Shown: one piece after another, positions 40,301-49,462 of the stretch
Layout: each line of letters starts with the position of its first letter
Position numbering within the stretch: position 1 is the stretch's first letter
From: Psychrobacter sp. GP33
Lineage (GTDB): Bacteria; Pseudomonadota; Gammaproteobacteria; Pseudomonadales; Moraxellaceae
Assembly (NCBI RefSeq): GCF_014119005.1
Contig: NZ_JACGYX010000004.1
Span: forward strand, 124,001 to 188,000
Direction: 5' to 3'
DNA: 64,000 bases
Translations under genes and position numbers: made by a program
The notes under the pieces: model-generated
What the model saw: only the letters and a program-made list of their open reading frames with translations
Database searches by the model: none
What the model was told of the DNA's origin: nothing

Positions 40301-40573
40301 CAAATCAATAAAGTCACCGAAGGTCGTCCACATATCGTTGATGCGCTAAAAAATGGCAAAATCGACCTGATTATTAACACTACCGAAGGCAAGCAAGCGC
40401 AAGAGGATTCATTCTCTATCCGCCGTAGCGCACTGCAAGGTAAAGTGTTTTATGTCACGACATTAGGCGCAGCAGATGCCGTCTGCAAATCTTATGCAAT
40501 TGAGTTGCCGTTTGAGGTCTATAAGCTACAAGATTTGCATGCACAAGCAAAGGGTCTTGACGCCGCCGAATAA
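37310..40573 (+). CDS. carB: Carbamoyl-phosphate synthase large subunit
   Basis: Makes carbamoyl phosphate from bicarbonate, two ATP and ammonia channelled from CarA. The full 1087 residues are present: two homologous ATP-grasp halves (first starting [20 protein letters not shown], second with [20 protein letters not shown] near residue 565). The oligomerisation domain lies between them, and the C-terminal allosteric domain ([35 protein letters not shown]) binds UMP/ornithine-type effectors. Length is close to E. coli CarB (1073). It lies 127 bp after carA and is followed by a strong terminator. Confidence 0.98.
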   Translation: MPKRTDIKSILIIGAGPIVIGQACEFDYSGAQACKALKEEGYRVILVNSNPATIMTDPAMADATYIEPITWQTVEQIIAKERPDAILPTMGGQTALNCALELDKHGVLTKYNCELIGATKDSIEMAEDRNLFDKAMKRIGLECPRAETAETMEEAFITQEKMGYPCIIRPSFTMGGSGGGIAYNRDEFIEICERGFDLSPNHQLLIDESLIGWKEYEMEVVRDKNDNCIIICAIENFDPMGVHTGDSITVAPAQTLTDKEYQIMRNASIAVLREIGVETGGSNVQFGINPETGRMVVIEMNPRVSRSSALASKATGFPIAKIAAKLAIGYTLDELQNDITGGKTPASFEPALDYVVTKIPRFNFEKFPQADNVLSTQMKSVGEVMAIGRNFQESMQKALRGMETGSDGFDEQIDLTQVPADKARSEITNRLTIPTPERIYYVADAFRIGMSVDEVFNLTKIDPWFLVQIEDIVKTEATVKALGFGGLTENNLRRFKRKGLSDLRLAKLLGISQKQLRAKRWDLGVHPVYKRVDTCAAEFETSTAYMYSTYDSECEAKPTDNKKIMVIGSGPNRIGQGIEFDYCCVHAALAMREDGYETIMVNCNPETVSTDYDISDRLYFEPITLEDVLEIVRIEQPDGVIVQFGGQTPLKLARALEAAGVKIIGTSPDAIDRAEDRERFQHMIQQLNLTQPTNALATSLEDGLVKAKDVGYPLVVRPSYVLGGRAMEIVYNEDELRHYLRTAVQASNEAPVLLDRFLDDAIEVDVDCICDGTDVVIGGIMQHIEQAGVHSGDSACSLPPYSLSEELCDVMRAQTVAMAKELGVVGLMNVQFAVKGETVYILEVNPRAARTVPFVSKCIGTSLAKVAARCMAGTSLKDQGFTKEIVPSFFAVKEAVFPFAKFPGVDPILSPEMKSTGEVMGVGKTFGEAFYKAIIGSNERLPGLPTAGETKTVFISVRDSDKEQIAPIARQLIDYGFNIVATTGTQKVLAANGIDCKQINKVTEGRPHIVDALKNGKIDLIINTTEGKQAQEDSFSIRRSALQGKVFYVTTLGAADAVCKSYAIELPFEVYKLQDLHAQAKGLDAAE

Positions 40574-40628
40574 ATTCAGTAAATTAGACGTCACGAGTTA
40601 ACTTATTATTAACGTCTTATGAATACCT

Positions 40629-40666
40629 AAAAAGCATAGTGGCTAGACAGCTACTATGCTTTTTAT
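40629..40666 (+). terminator. Rho-independent terminator after carB
   Basis: The stem AAAAGCATAGTGGCT/AGCTACTATGCTTTT (one mismatch) around AGAC is followed by TTTTA. Confidence 0.85.
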
Positions 40667-40741
40667 TACGTATGTTTATAGTGTGCGGATGTACCGCCAC
40701 GCTTCTCTCCCATACCCATTGCAATAATATCATCGCACATC

Positions 40742-40766
40742 ACACCATCTCATTACGAGGTGGTGT
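40742..40766 (+). other. Hairpin in the greA leader
   Basis: A ten-base-pair stem (acaccatctc with gaggtggtgt, one G-T pair) closes a five-base loop 26 bp before the greA start codon. It has no T-run after it, so it is not a simple terminator; it may affect translation or leader stability. Confidence 0.5.
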
Positions 40767-40791
40767 AATGGTGTTGGTTTAAGGAAAAAAT

Positions 40792-41268
40792 ATGCAACGT
40801 TATCCCATGACTCCGCAAGGACATGCGGCTTTAGAAGCCGAATTAAAACAATTAAAAAGTATTGACCGCCCCCGTATCACCGCCTCTATTGCAGAAGCAC
40901 GTGAACATGGTGACTTAAAAGAAAACGCAGAATACCATGCCGCTCGTGAGCAACAAGGCTTTTGTGAAGCGCGTATCCGTGATATCGAAGCCAAACTTGG
41001 CGGCGCACAAGTGATTGATCCGGCAACTTTACCAAAAGAAGGTCGTGTGGTATTTGGTGTGAGCGTCGTAATCGAAAACATGGACACCGAAGAAGAAAAA
41101 CAATATAAAATCGTCGGTGATGATGAAGCGGATTTTAAAGCCGGTAAAATCTCTGTCAACTCGCCGATTGCACGCGGTCTGATTGGCAAATCTGCAGGCG
41201 ATGAAGCCCGTATTGAAACGCCAAAAGGTGTGGTTGAGTATGAAGTGATGAAAGTAATTTATGATTAA
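40792..41268 (+). CDS. greA: Transcription elongation factor GreA
   Basis: Rescues backtracked RNA polymerase by stimulating transcript cleavage through the secondary channel. The 158 residues show the coiled-coil N-domain ([37 protein letters not shown] with the acidic tip D and E residues). The FKBP-like C-domain ([36 protein letters not shown]) follows. AAGGAAAAAAT precedes the ATG. The carB-greA order is typical of gammaproteobacteria, but here a terminator between them and a hairpin leader indicate separate control. Confidence 0.98.
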   Translation: MQRYPMTPQGHAALEAELKQLKSIDRPRITASIAEAREHGDLKENAEYHAAREQQGFCEARIRDIEAKLGGAQVIDPATLPKEGRVVFGVSVVIENMDTEEEKQYKIVGDDEADFKAGKISVNSPIARGLIGKSAGDEARIETPKGVVEYEVMKVIYD

Positions 41269-41327
41269 ATTTGGCTAGACTAGCACCTGTAACACTTATA
41301 ATAATTGGTTAGCCATAACTTATATTG

Positions 41328-41372
41328 CCCTCGCAATTGACATTAATATTCGGTCAGTTGCGAGGGTTTTTT
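41328..41372 (+). terminator. Rho-independent terminator after greA
   Basis: The stem CCCTCGCAATTGAC/GTCAGTTGCGAGGG (one mismatch) is followed by TTTTTTA. Confidence 0.85.
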
Positions 41373-41427
41373 ATAGGACAACTGGCTACTTAACGCTTAT
41401 TTGTAAAACATTTATAAAACGGAATTT

Positions 41428-42372
41428 ATGACCCATATGATAATAAATAAAATTAAACAGACTCAAAAAATAACGCCTGTGTGCATCGTTAGCATGTTAG
41501 CCAGCAGCCTACTGTTAATTAGTAGCGCCCATGCTGCTCCAAAAGTTATCGTTACCCCGAACGCTGCTAGCAGTACCATTATTGAGCAAACCTCTGACGG
41601 TCAAGTGGCAACCATCACTACAACGCCAACTGGCATCAGTATGCAAAGCGGCATGCCGTACTCAGTAACCCAAGTGACCAACGTACCACGCTATACGATT
41701 CGTCAAAACGGCGTATTACAAAGTAATACTAATCAAGTGGTAGTTAGTCAAAGCAATGTTATGAATACGGGTACAACGGTCACTACCTTACCGCTTAATA
41801 CCATTCCTGTGACCAATCAAGTCACTTCTGTCGGTGTTGTGACCACCCCTGTTAATATCGTTACGCAAACATTACCCGTAACGACTTTACCAGTCACCAC
41901 ACTGCCAATTACTACCCTGCCCATCACTAACAATAATGCCGTTGCGGTTACCACGACAACTTCCCTCGATACGTTGCAATTAAAACCCGTATTTAGCACC
42001 CCAAATGTGGTTGCCGCCAATACCAAAGTGATGAAAATTCTTAAAAATCGCGAAGGTCGTGAATTTGCAGTGCCTGCCAACCATATTGCACCCGGTGACA
42101 TTATCGAATATCACACCGTTTATACCAATACGACTGCAAGACCAGTCAGCGACATCAATGCAACGGTAACCCTACCCAATGGCATTAAATTGCTTTCGCT
42201 AAATAGCACCCTGCCAACCCTTGCGACTGTTGGTGGTAATAATTACCAAACTATCGGACAAGTTGGTATGTCTACCGTCATTCAACAGCCTTATTCAGGT
42301 TTAAAATGGAATTTGGTTGACCTTGGCGCTAATGCTGCGCAAACCGTTGTGATTCGCGCCACAGTACAATAG
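41428..42372 (+). CDS. Secreted Thr-rich protein with TTLP repeats, unknown function
   Basis: A 314-residue exported protein that I do not recognise. The signal peptide ends AHA-AP at about residue 36. The first half of the mature protein is Thr/Val/Asn-rich, with few charged residues, and contains a run of four near-identical units (TTLPV or TTLPI) near residues 150-172. The second half (residues ~210-314) looks like a DUF11-type beta-sandwich. It begins with NREGREFAVPANHIAPGD, includes IEYHTVYTNTT and ends VVIRATVQ, resembling the repeat used by bacterial surface proteins. No sortase, autotransporter or lipobox feature is seen. CGGAA precedes the ATG, and it is monocistronic with its own terminator. 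Confidence 0.72.
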   Translation: MTHMIINKIKQTQKITPVCIVSMLASSLLLISSAHAAPKVIVTPNAASSTIIEQTSDGQVATITTTPTGISMQSGMPYSVTQVTNVPRYTIRQNGVLQSNTNQVVVSQSNVMNTGTTVTTLPLNTIPVTNQVTSVGVVTTPVNIVTQTLPVTTLPVTTLPITTLPITNNNAVAVTTTTSLDTLQLKPVFSTPNVVAANTKVMKILKNREGREFAVPANHIAPGDIIEYHTVYTNTTARPVSDINATVTLPNGIKLLSLNSTLPTLATVGGNNYQTIGQVGMSTVIQQPYSGLKWNLVDLGANAAQTVVIRATVQ

Positions 42373-42429
42373 TCCTATTCTAATAGCGTATTGTTAGTGC
42401 ATAATGTTATCGATAAGGCTTTAAATTAT

Positions 42430-42461
42430 AAAAAGGTCTTTATTATTAAAGACCTTTTTTT
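42430..42461 (+). terminator. Rho-independent terminator after the Thr-rich gene
   Basis: The stem AAAAGGTCTTT/AAAGACCTTTT around ATTATT is followed by T's. Confidence 0.85.
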
Positions 42462-42589
42462 ATGCGTTTGGACAAACCCAACAGGCGACAACAGTTGTCG
42501 TCTTACTCTTTAAAATCTACCAGTAATACAATGACTTAACGTTAATTTTGTTAAAATAAGACTTATTAATTGATTGATAAGATTCTATT

Positions 42590-43858
42590 ATGACAACGAT
42601 TAATTACGAACGATTGCAAGGCAAGCTCAATATTTTAGCCGATGCGGCAAAATACGATGTCTCTTGCTCCTCCTCCGGTAGCACCCGTAAAAATCAAGGC
42701 GGCGCGCTCGGTCATGGCGAAAAATCAGGCATTTGCCACAGCTATACCGAAGATGGACGCTGCGTCAGTTTATTAAAAATACTATTAACCAATCACTGTA
42801 TTTATGACTGTGCGTATTGCACCTCGCGCAAAAGTAATGACACGCCGCGCGCCGCCTTTAGCGTTGAAGAAGTGGTGGAATTAACCATGCAATTTTATCG
42901 CCGTAATTATATTGAAGGCTTATTTTTAAGCTCCGGTATTTTTAAAAATGGCGATTATACGATGGAGCGCTTAGTTGAAGTTGCCAAAATCTTACGCACT
43001 CGTGAGCGCTTTAATGGCTATATCCATCTTAAAACCATTCCGGGCGCGTCAAAGGAATTGCTGATTGAGGCAGGGCTGTACGCTGATCGTTTAAGCGCCA
43101 ATATTGAGATTCCAACCAAATCTGGGCTAGCACTGCTTGCGCCTGAGAAGTCGCATGAACAATTAAAAATGCCAATGCAAACGGTTAGCGAGCAGATAAT
43201 CACTTTCCGTGATAGCCAAAAAACTCATAAAAAAGCGCCGAAATTTACCCCTGCTGGGCAAACCAGCCAAATGATTGTTGGTGCCAGTAACGAGACTGAT
43301 TTGCAAGTAATTCAGTTGTCTAGTCACTTTTATAAAGAATATGCGCTCAAGCGGGTCTATTATTCGGGTTATGTGCCGATGTTGTCCGACAGTCGCCTGC
43401 CAGCAATTGGCACACCGGTGCCGATGGTACGTGAAAACCGCCTCTACCAAGCCGATTGGCTGATGCGCTTTTATGGCTTTGATGCAAACGAAATCGTCGA
43501 GCCGGAGTCACCATTTTTGGACTTAGATTGCGACCCAAAACTGGCATGGGCAATTCGGCACCGTGAGCATTTTCCGGTGAATATTCAAACCGCGCCTTAT
43601 GCCATGATTGTGCGTATTCCGGGGATTGGCACTAAGACGGCAAAGAAAATGATTAAAGCGCGCAAGTTTCATAATCTAACGTTAGAGCATCTTAAAAAAA
43701 TGGGTGCTGCGGTAAACCGTGCCAAATACTTTATGGCGATGACGGGTAAAAATGAGCATCTCGCCCATTTAACCCGCGATAATTTTCGTCAATATGTACT
43801 GGCACAAACACAGACTAAGTTTAAAGATCAACGTGATGGACAACTGGCTTTGTTTTAA
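42590..43858 (+). CDS. Putative DNA modification/repair radical SAM protein (TIGR03916 type)
   Basis: A 422-residue radical-SAM enzyme of the family linked genomically to uracil-DNA-glycosylase-like proteins (TIGR03916, 'rSAM_link_UDG'). The 4Fe-4S motif is Cys70-x3-Cys74-x2-Cys77 (CIYDCAYC), preceded by extra cysteines (SGICHSYTEDGRC) that could ligate another metal. The C-terminal part holds a helix-hairpin-helix (RIPGIGTKTAKKMIKARKF, about 345-363), a DNA-binding element. The middle contains LSANIEIPT and YYSGYVPM typical of the family. The reaction is unknown. The gene forms a same-strand pair with the DUF4130 gene 73 bp downstream, the usual partner. Confidence 0.9.
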   Translation: MTTINYERLQGKLNILADAAKYDVSCSSSGSTRKNQGGALGHGEKSGICHSYTEDGRCVSLLKILLTNHCIYDCAYCTSRKSNDTPRAAFSVEEVVELTMQFYRRNYIEGLFLSSGIFKNGDYTMERLVEVAKILRTRERFNGYIHLKTIPGASKELLIEAGLYADRLSANIEIPTKSGLALLAPEKSHEQLKMPMQTVSEQIITFRDSQKTHKKAPKFTPAGQTSQMIVGASNETDLQVIQLSSHFYKEYALKRVYYSGYVPMLSDSRLPAIGTPVPMVRENRLYQADWLMRFYGFDANEIVEPESPFLDLDCDPKLAWAIRHREHFPVNIQTAPYAMIVRIPGIGTKTAKKMIKARKFHNLTLEHLKKMGAAVNRAKYFMAMTGKNEHLAHLTRDNFRQYVLAQTQTKFKDQRDGQLALF

Positions 43859-43931
43859 TTAAATTTGGATAAGCCATCTTATATTAAGGTGGTCACAATC
43901 CTTTTTAATGCTAATGTCTTTTAGGATAAAA

Positions 43932-44828
43932 ATGCCGATGTTGTTATTAGAAAATGCTAAGCCAAATAAGATAAACGCACATACAACGCTGAGCGCGGTT
44001 ATTCCGAGTATTATTCTCTACGAGCCAAGCTTCGAAGGTTGGTTGAGTGCCGTTTTTTATATTTATAGTAAACGTTTGCAAGACCATGCTGGGCTACAGC
44101 TATATGCGCAGGATAATTATGTGCCCTCTTTAATTGACCCAGCTATTTCTGTACCCAGTGACACCGACCATGCCGAGCGCGTGCTTAAAACCCTAAATAA
44201 ACTATTGGGGCGTTCAGGTATGCGTCAGATATTGTGGGGGTTTTTGTCCGAAAAGCAGACCATTGGCATCACTCTTTTTGAGGTTGTTAAATACGCAATT
44301 ACCTATCCGAATCGTGACGTGATGGAAGATTTGGGTAACTTACACGTTCTTGAGCTGGCACAAATAGTCAAGTCTGTTGGTCGCGAAAAGCATCGAATGG
44401 AAGCGTTTGTGCGCTTTGAGCACACCACACAAGATATCTACTTTGCCAGAATTGAGCCGGATTTTAATGTCTTGCCATTAATTGGCGCGCATTTTCATAA
44501 GCGCTATCAAGATCAAGACTGGGCGATTTATGATGTGCATCGCGGTTACGGTATTTTTTATGATAAAAGTAAAGGTACGCCAAAGCATCCTACACCGCTA
44601 CAAACCATCACCGATATTGATGAAGAGGTCTTGCGCCATCCTGCCAGCATTCATAGTCCTGAGGAACAACGCTATCAGCATTTTTGGCAAGGTTATTTTG
44701 CCAATGTGAATATCAAAGAGCGCAAAAACCCACGCCTGCATCGCCAATATCTACCGCAGCGCTATTGGAAATATTTGAGTGAAAAACAAGTATTATCAAA
44801 TGCCGAGCATTTACAAAAACGGCGTTAA
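43932..44828 (+). CDS. DUF4130 (TIGR03915) protein, partner of the radical SAM enzyme
   Basis: A 298-residue protein of the DUF4130/TIGR03915 family ('probable DNA metabolism protein'). Typical parts are ILYEPSFEGWLSAVFYIY, the DHAERVLKTLNKL helix, VKSVGREKHRMEAFVRF, and IEPDFNVLPLIGAHFHKRY with DWAIYDVHRGYGIFYDK. In some bacteria this domain is fused to a uracil-DNA-glycosylase-like domain; here no glycosylase domain is present. The family always seems to travel with the radical SAM protein, which is why a joint DNA-repair role has been proposed. AGGA lies five bases before ATG 43932, so I start there. ATG 43908 in the same frame lacks a ribosome site at usable distance. Confidence 0.88.
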   Translation: MPMLLLENAKPNKINAHTTLSAVIPSIILYEPSFEGWLSAVFYIYSKRLQDHAGLQLYAQDNYVPSLIDPAISVPSDTDHAERVLKTLNKLLGRSGMRQILWGFLSEKQTIGITLFEVVKYAITYPNRDVMEDLGNLHVLELAQIVKSVGREKHRMEAFVRFEHTTQDIYFARIEPDFNVLPLIGAHFHKRYQDQDWAIYDVHRGYGIFYDKSKGTPKHPTPLQTITDIDEEVLRHPASIHSPEEQRYQHFWQGYFANVNIKERKNPRLHRQYLPQRYWKYLSEKQVLSNAEHLQKRR

Positions 44829-44955
44829 GAGAAAGGTGATATTAATATGACGATTGCCTTTTCCTTTACACCTGCCATTACCTTTAAGGTTGAGTTTTAA
44901 CCATTTTTAACTGACAATAGTAGCTTGCCTCTTTTCACGGATATTTACCGCTATT

Positions 44956-46218
44956 ATGATTGTAATGCGCCTATTATCGTCGTTAAAACATGATGAATCC
45001 GAACGCGGTATCTTTTATCTTGGGCGTGCTTTGGTCAAAAATGGTCATACCTCTATTATTATCTCTAGCGCCGATGAGGACAATGAGCTTGTCAAACGCC
45101 TAGAGCGCGATGGTAACATCTACCATCAACTGCATATGAATAAAAAATCGTGGCTATCGCTATTACAAGTTGCGCCGCTGCGTCATCTGATCAAACAATA
45201 CAATCCTGACGTCATTCATGTTCATTCACGCACGCCAGCGTGGATATTGCATCTGGCTCTACGCCATATGCGACTTAAACGCAGACCTAAATTAGTCTCA
45301 ACCATGTATGGCTTTTATCCGATTAATAAATACTCGCAAGCATTATTGGATGTCGATACGGTGATTACCGTCTCTAATAGCGTTACTAATTATCTCAAAA
45401 AAGGCTTGCGCCATGAGTCTTTAGGTCCTAAATCAATCAAACGCATTTACCGCGGTATCGATATTCGGCGCTACCCATATCGTCATAATCCGTCGGTCTA
45501 TTGGCTGCGGCATACTTTTGCTGAATATCCTGAGCTTGAGAATAAAAAGTGGCTGGTGTTTCCCACCGTTATTGGCAATGAATATGGGCAAGAATGGCTT
45601 ATTGATATCTTGGGTAATTTAAAACATCAGTTCCCCAATATTCACGCCATTATTATGGATGAAGATTATAGAGAGGGGGATGTGGCACACGAGGACTTTC
45701 GCCAGCGCAGCAATGCCCTTGATTTGGGTGACCATATTACCTATGTTGGCAGCAAACGTAACGACATGCGCGAGTGGCTATCGGCTGCCAATATTGTCAT
45801 GGCGCTTGCCAATCAGCCAGAATCTATCGGCATCAACGCCTTACAAGCCATTCACTTGGGTACACCGGTGATCGGCTGGGATCAAGCAGCGTTTAGTGAA
45901 ATTTTAAAGCCGCTTTATCCGCAAGGATTGGTAAAGAAATACAATGCTCATGCGTTATGTAAAGCGGTTAAAAATCAGCTAGAAGGCGTGACCCGTCCTG
46001 AGATGACGGACAAATTTACCATGCGCGAGATGATTTATGAGACTTTGAGAGTTTATGAAGACTTGTATGAACAAGCGTTAGAAGAAGAACAGATATTAAA
46101 AGGTACACATATTTTAGCCAAGCTAAAACCCAAAGTACAATTGACGGCAGCAAAACTACCTATCGTATCTGATAGTAAGCAGCCGATACTAACTAAGCAG
46201 TCATTAAAGAAAAAATGA
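44956..46218 (+). CDS. Glycosyltransferase, GT4/GT-B type
   Basis: A 420-residue cytoplasmic glycosyltransferase of the GT-B fold. The N-lobe has GRALVKNGH and the DVIHVHSRTPAWI stretch common to GT4 enzymes. The C-lobe has ITVSNSVTNYL, RIYRGIDIRRYPYR, and the donor-site segment MALANQPESIGINALQAIHLGTPVIGWD with the EX7E-like acidic pair. The role is probably in surface-polysaccharide or lipo-oligosaccharide assembly, but acceptor and sugar cannot be told. No other polysaccharide gene is nearby. The last ~40 residues form a Lys/Gln-rich tail. A strong terminator follows. Confidence 0.87.
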   Translation: MIVMRLLSSLKHDESERGIFYLGRALVKNGHTSIIISSADEDNELVKRLERDGNIYHQLHMNKKSWLSLLQVAPLRHLIKQYNPDVIHVHSRTPAWILHLALRHMRLKRRPKLVSTMYGFYPINKYSQALLDVDTVITVSNSVTNYLKKGLRHESLGPKSIKRIYRGIDIRRYPYRHNPSVYWLRHTFAEYPELENKKWLVFPTVIGNEYGQEWLIDILGNLKHQFPNIHAIIMDEDYREGDVAHEDFRQRSNALDLGDHITYVGSKRNDMREWLSAANIVMALANQPESIGINALQAIHLGTPVIGWDQAAFSEILKPLYPQGLVKKYNAHALCKAVKNQLEGVTRPEMTDKFTMREMIYETLRVYEDLYEQALEEEQILKGTHILAKLKPKVQLTAAKLPIVSDSKQPILTKQSLKKK

Positions 46219-46280
46219 CGATCAACTTATAAAATTATTTACAGTCCGACTATTATTTATACTGACTGATTCTTAATCAT

Positions 46281-46315
46281 AAAAAAGCCTAACATTTTAA
46301 CGTTAGGCTTTTTTG
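46281..46315. terminator. Bidirectional terminator
   Basis: The stem AAAAAGCCTAAC/GTTAGGCTTTTT around ATTTTAAC ends both the glycosyltransferase gene and the convergent permease gene. Confidence 0.88.
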
Positions 46316-46346
46316 ATATGAGCTACCACATAAATAGAGAAATGAT

Positions 46347-47801
46347 TTAAAGCTTAACTTTTACCTTAGGTGGATTGTCTTTTAACCACAGCTGATTGAC
46401 AATTTTTAATTCGCGCAGCTCTTCTGCCATAATGGATTCACTGATACCAGGATATTTAATAATGGCATAGGCATATAAGCCAATCCCAAGTGACGTCCAA
46501 CCAAAGAATATCCACCATTCAACAGCCGTCAGTGCTGACGGCATACCTGGCATATATAAAACAAGCAGACCAAAGCCTAAAACAATGGTAACCATTCCCA
46601 CTAACTTGCCAGCTGGCACTTTAAATGGACGCACCATATCAGGTTCACGATAGCGCAGAACTAAAAATGAGATAGCAACGCAAGTATAGGCAATGACAAT
46701 CCCAAAACCACCCGCATCCACAATCCATACCAGCATCTTACGACCAAATAACGGTGCCAAAGTGGCAAGACCACCAATAAGCAAAATAGCATTTTTTGGG
46801 GTTTTATATTTTGGATGTAGCTTACCTAAAAATGCAGGCAGCATATGGGCTCTTGACATAGCATACAACAACCGACTACCACCAATCAAAAACGCATTCC
46901 AGCTGGACAAAATACCAAGTACACCACCAATGACTAATAAAATACCTGCCCACTTGCCTTGCCATGCATTAGTCATGGCATCAGCAGTTGCTAAAGTTGA
47001 GCCTTGAGCTTGTAGCAGTGGCAAGGTACGACCCACGCTCCAGGCTACCCCCACATACCACATGACGGCAATAATAATAGAAATAATTAGGAATTTACCA
47101 ATATTAGGACGGGTCAGATCAATCTCTTCTGCTGCTTGAGGAATAACGTCAAAACCAACAAACATAAAAGGCACCATAACAATAACAGTCATCATGCCGC
47201 TGATACCATCTATGAATGCTGGCGCTTGAACCGCTGTTGAGGTCTCAGGGTTATAAAGCACTGCGCCAATAAATAACAATGTACCGACGAACAAAATACC
47301 CAGTACAGCGGTTTTTTGGAACCAAGCACTGACTTCCATACCGCGAATATTTAGCCACGTGACAATGACTGAGCCCAGCATTCCCACCCCAACCCAAGTG
47401 GCATAGACATCCCAACCAGCAATGGTCCATAGATAGCCTTGATTATAATTGGGAATGAAGTATTCAACTACGGTCGGTAAAGCCACCGCTTCAAACGCCA
47501 CGACTGAAAAGTAACCAAACAAAATACTCCATGAACAAATAAAGGAAACTGTAACCCCTAAAGCACGGTGAGTATAAGTGTGCTCACCGCCAGTAACCGG
47601 CATCGATGCAGCCAGCTCCGCGTAATTAACACCAATCATAATGACGGCTAAACCACCAATCATAAAGGCTAACATCGCGCCCCATGTCCCAGCAGAGATA
47701 ATCCAATCACCTGCCAAAACGACCCAGCCCCAACCCACCATAGCACCGAAAGCCAGTGCAATAATATCAAACACACCCAGCGATTTTTTTAGTTCAGACA
47801 T
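46347..47801 (-). CDS. APC-family amino acid/polyamine permease
   Basis: A 484-residue inner-membrane transporter with about twelve helices. The first helix carries the APC signature (FDIIALAFGAMVGWGWVVLAGDWI), followed by PVTGGEHTYTHRALG and VPFMFVGFDVIPQAAEEID, typical of amino-acid or polyamine/GABA permeases. It lies 316 bp downstream of the aminotransferase gene on the same strand, and is therefore a good candidate to import the substrate of that pathway (4-aminobutyrate, 5-aminovalerate or similar). AAGGAG precedes the ATG. The substrate is inferred from context. Confidence 0.88.
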   Translation of the reverse strand: MSELKKSLGVFDIIALAFGAMVGWGWVVLAGDWIISAGTWGAMLAFMIGGLAVIMIGVNYAELAASMPVTGGEHTYTHRALGVTVSFICSWSILFGYFSVVAFEAVALPTVVEYFIPNYNQGYLWTIAGWDVYATWVGVGMLGSVIVTWLNIRGMEVSAWFQKTAVLGILFVGTLLFIGAVLYNPETSTAVQAPAFIDGISGMMTVIVMVPFMFVGFDVIPQAAEEIDLTRPNIGKFLIISIIIAVMWYVGVAWSVGRTLPLLQAQGSTLATADAMTNAWQGKWAGILLVIGGVLGILSSWNAFLIGGSRLLYAMSRAHMLPAFLGKLHPKYKTPKNAILLIGGLATLAPLFGRKMLVWIVDAGGFGIVIAYTCVAISFLVLRYREPDMVRPFKVPAGKLVGMVTIVLGFGLLVLYMPGMPSALTAVEWWIFFGWTSLGIGLYAYAIIKYPGISESIMAEELRELKIVNQLWLKDNPPKVKVKL

Positions 47802-48117
47802 AACCTGCTCCTTGTCCGTATATCATCCGTGTCATCATTTACGTTTAGATTTATAATTACATTATTTTGTATGTAGTCAGATGTTGCCTCTCATATGCGT
47901 TTTTCTAAAAAACTCTTGTATTCATTCAATCTATAATTTTTTACTCGTTTTTTTCTAAAGCTCGCATAACATTCTGATAGTAGAGACAACAACGGCGTCT
48001 TGACTTGCAAGGCGCCGTTATAAAGTGTCCACTCAGAATAGACATTTTGAGTGCGACTTTATTACTACTCTTAACATTAACCGCTAGTCAATCTAGACCT
48101 ATCGGCTAATTGACTGT
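47802..48117. other. Structured non-coding spacer between permease and aminotransferase genes
   Basis: Two stem-loops lie here: 47991-48019 (aacggcgtcttg with caaggcgccgtt, 12 pairs, one G-T) and 48021-48060 (aagt..cactca with tgagtg..actt). Neither has a T-run on the minus strand. They may stabilise the aminotransferase mRNA or separate expression of the two genes. Confidence 0.5.
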
Positions 48118-49389
48118 TTATGATGCTAATATCCCTTTAATAATATCAAGACCTTCTTGTAGCACCTCATCTTCTACGGTAAGCGGCACCATCACTCGGA
48201 TAGCATTGCCATACATGCCGCAAGAGGCTAATAGCAGACCTTGCTCAAATGCTTTAGCTTTTAGGTTAGTAGTCGCTTCAACATCGGGCTTGCCATCACT
48301 ATCGATGAGCTCAAACGCTAACATCGCACCTTTATGACGAATATGACCAATGCTACTTAGATTTAAACCTTTTAAGAACGACTCAATTTTATCGCCAATT
48401 TCAATACTACGCTCCAGCAGATTTTCTTCTTCAATTACTTCCATAACCGCAAGCGCTGCCACACAAGCGAGTGGGTTACCAGAATAAGTACCACCCAAAC
48501 CGCCTACTTGCGGCGCATCCATGATATCAGCGCGACCGATAACCGCAGAAATAGGATAACCACCCGCTAAGCTTTTAGCGCTGGTCATCAGATCAGGTTC
48601 AACGCCCAACTGTTCACAGGCAAATAACGTACCGGTTCTGGCAAAACCACACTGTACTTCATCAAAAATCAGCACAATGCCATGCTCATCACAGATATCA
48701 CGTAATGCTTTGGCAAATGTTGGCGTGACTTGATGAAAGCCGCCTTCGCCTTGAACAGGCTCGATAATCATCGCCGCCACTTCACTAGGATCAATGTCTG
48801 CTTGAAAAATCATATCAAGACTATGTAATGCTTGCTCTTCGGTCACATTCAGCTCTTCAGCGGGGAACAGAGCATGAAATACCGGACCTGGCATCGGACC
48901 AAAATTCTTTTTGTATGGCAATACCTTACCCGTTAGGCTCATACACATCAGCGTACGACCATGCCAACCACCAACAAAAGAAATCACACCCGGACGACGG
49001 GTTTTAGCGCGGGCAATTTTAATGCAGTTTTCAACTGCTTCTGCGCCCGTGGTTAAAAAAAACGCTTTTTTCTGACCGCTGATAGGCGCTCTTTCACACA
49101 GTTTTTCGGCAAGCTCAACATAGCATTCATAGTTAATCATTTGCGCGGCAGTATGGGTGAACTTATCAAGTTGCTCATGAACACGCTGTGTAATTTTAGG
49201 ATGACTGTGACCCGTGTTTAGTACAGAGATGCCGCCCACAAAGTCAATATAACGATTGCCTTCAATATCCCAAACTTCTGAGTTTTTGGCTTTTTCGGCA
49301 AATATAGGGAAAGCAATACCAAGTCCAGTTGGTAAAATTGCTTTACGGCGTTCAAGTAGTGATTGATTGGTCGCTCGAGTAGTAGTCAT
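48118..49389 (-). CDS. gabT: 4-aminobutyrate / 5-aminovalerate aminotransferase
   Basis: A class-III PLP-dependent omega-aminotransferase of 423 residues that moves the terminal amino group of GABA or 5-aminovalerate to 2-oxoglutarate. Seen: GNRYIDFVGGISVLNTGHSHP, the PLP-phosphate segment LTTGAEAVENCIKIARA, VGGWHGRTL, IEPVQGEGGFH, IFDEVQCGFARTGTLFA with the PLP-pairing Asp, and the Schiff-base Lys in TSAKSLAGGYP. AAAGGGA precedes the ATG. gabD lies 73 bp upstream in the same direction. Because a glutaryl-CoA module is close by, a davT-like role in lysine breakdown is as likely as GABA use. Confidence 0.92.
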   Translation of the reverse strand: MTTTRATNQSLLERRKAILPTGLGIAFPIFAEKAKNSEVWDIEGNRYIDFVGGISVLNTGHSHPKITQRVHEQLDKFTHTAAQMINYECYVELAEKLCERAPISGQKKAFFLTTGAEAVENCIKIARAKTRRPGVISFVGGWHGRTLMCMSLTGKVLPYKKNFGPMPGPVFHALFPAEELNVTEEQALHSLDMIFQADIDPSEVAAMIIEPVQGEGGFHQVTPTFAKALRDICDEHGIVLIFDEVQCGFARTGTLFACEQLGVEPDLMTSAKSLAGGYPISAVIGRADIMDAPQVGGLGGTYSGNPLACVAALAVMEVIEEENLLERSIEIGDKIESFLKGLNLSSIGHIRHKGAMLAFELIDSDGKPDVEATTNLKAKAFEQGLLLASCGMYGNAIRVMVPLTVEDEVLQEGLDIIKGILAS

Positions 49390-49462
49390 AAGAAAATCCC
49401 TTTCTTTATTTAAAATGTAGATTGTATTAAGTTAATTACTAATTAAATCTCAGGAAATTTCA

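Noticed and set aside
41860..41935. CRISPR-like short repeats
   Set aside because: The repeats are in-frame codons for TTLPV/TTLPI inside a gene, without spacers; no CRISPR array exists in the window.
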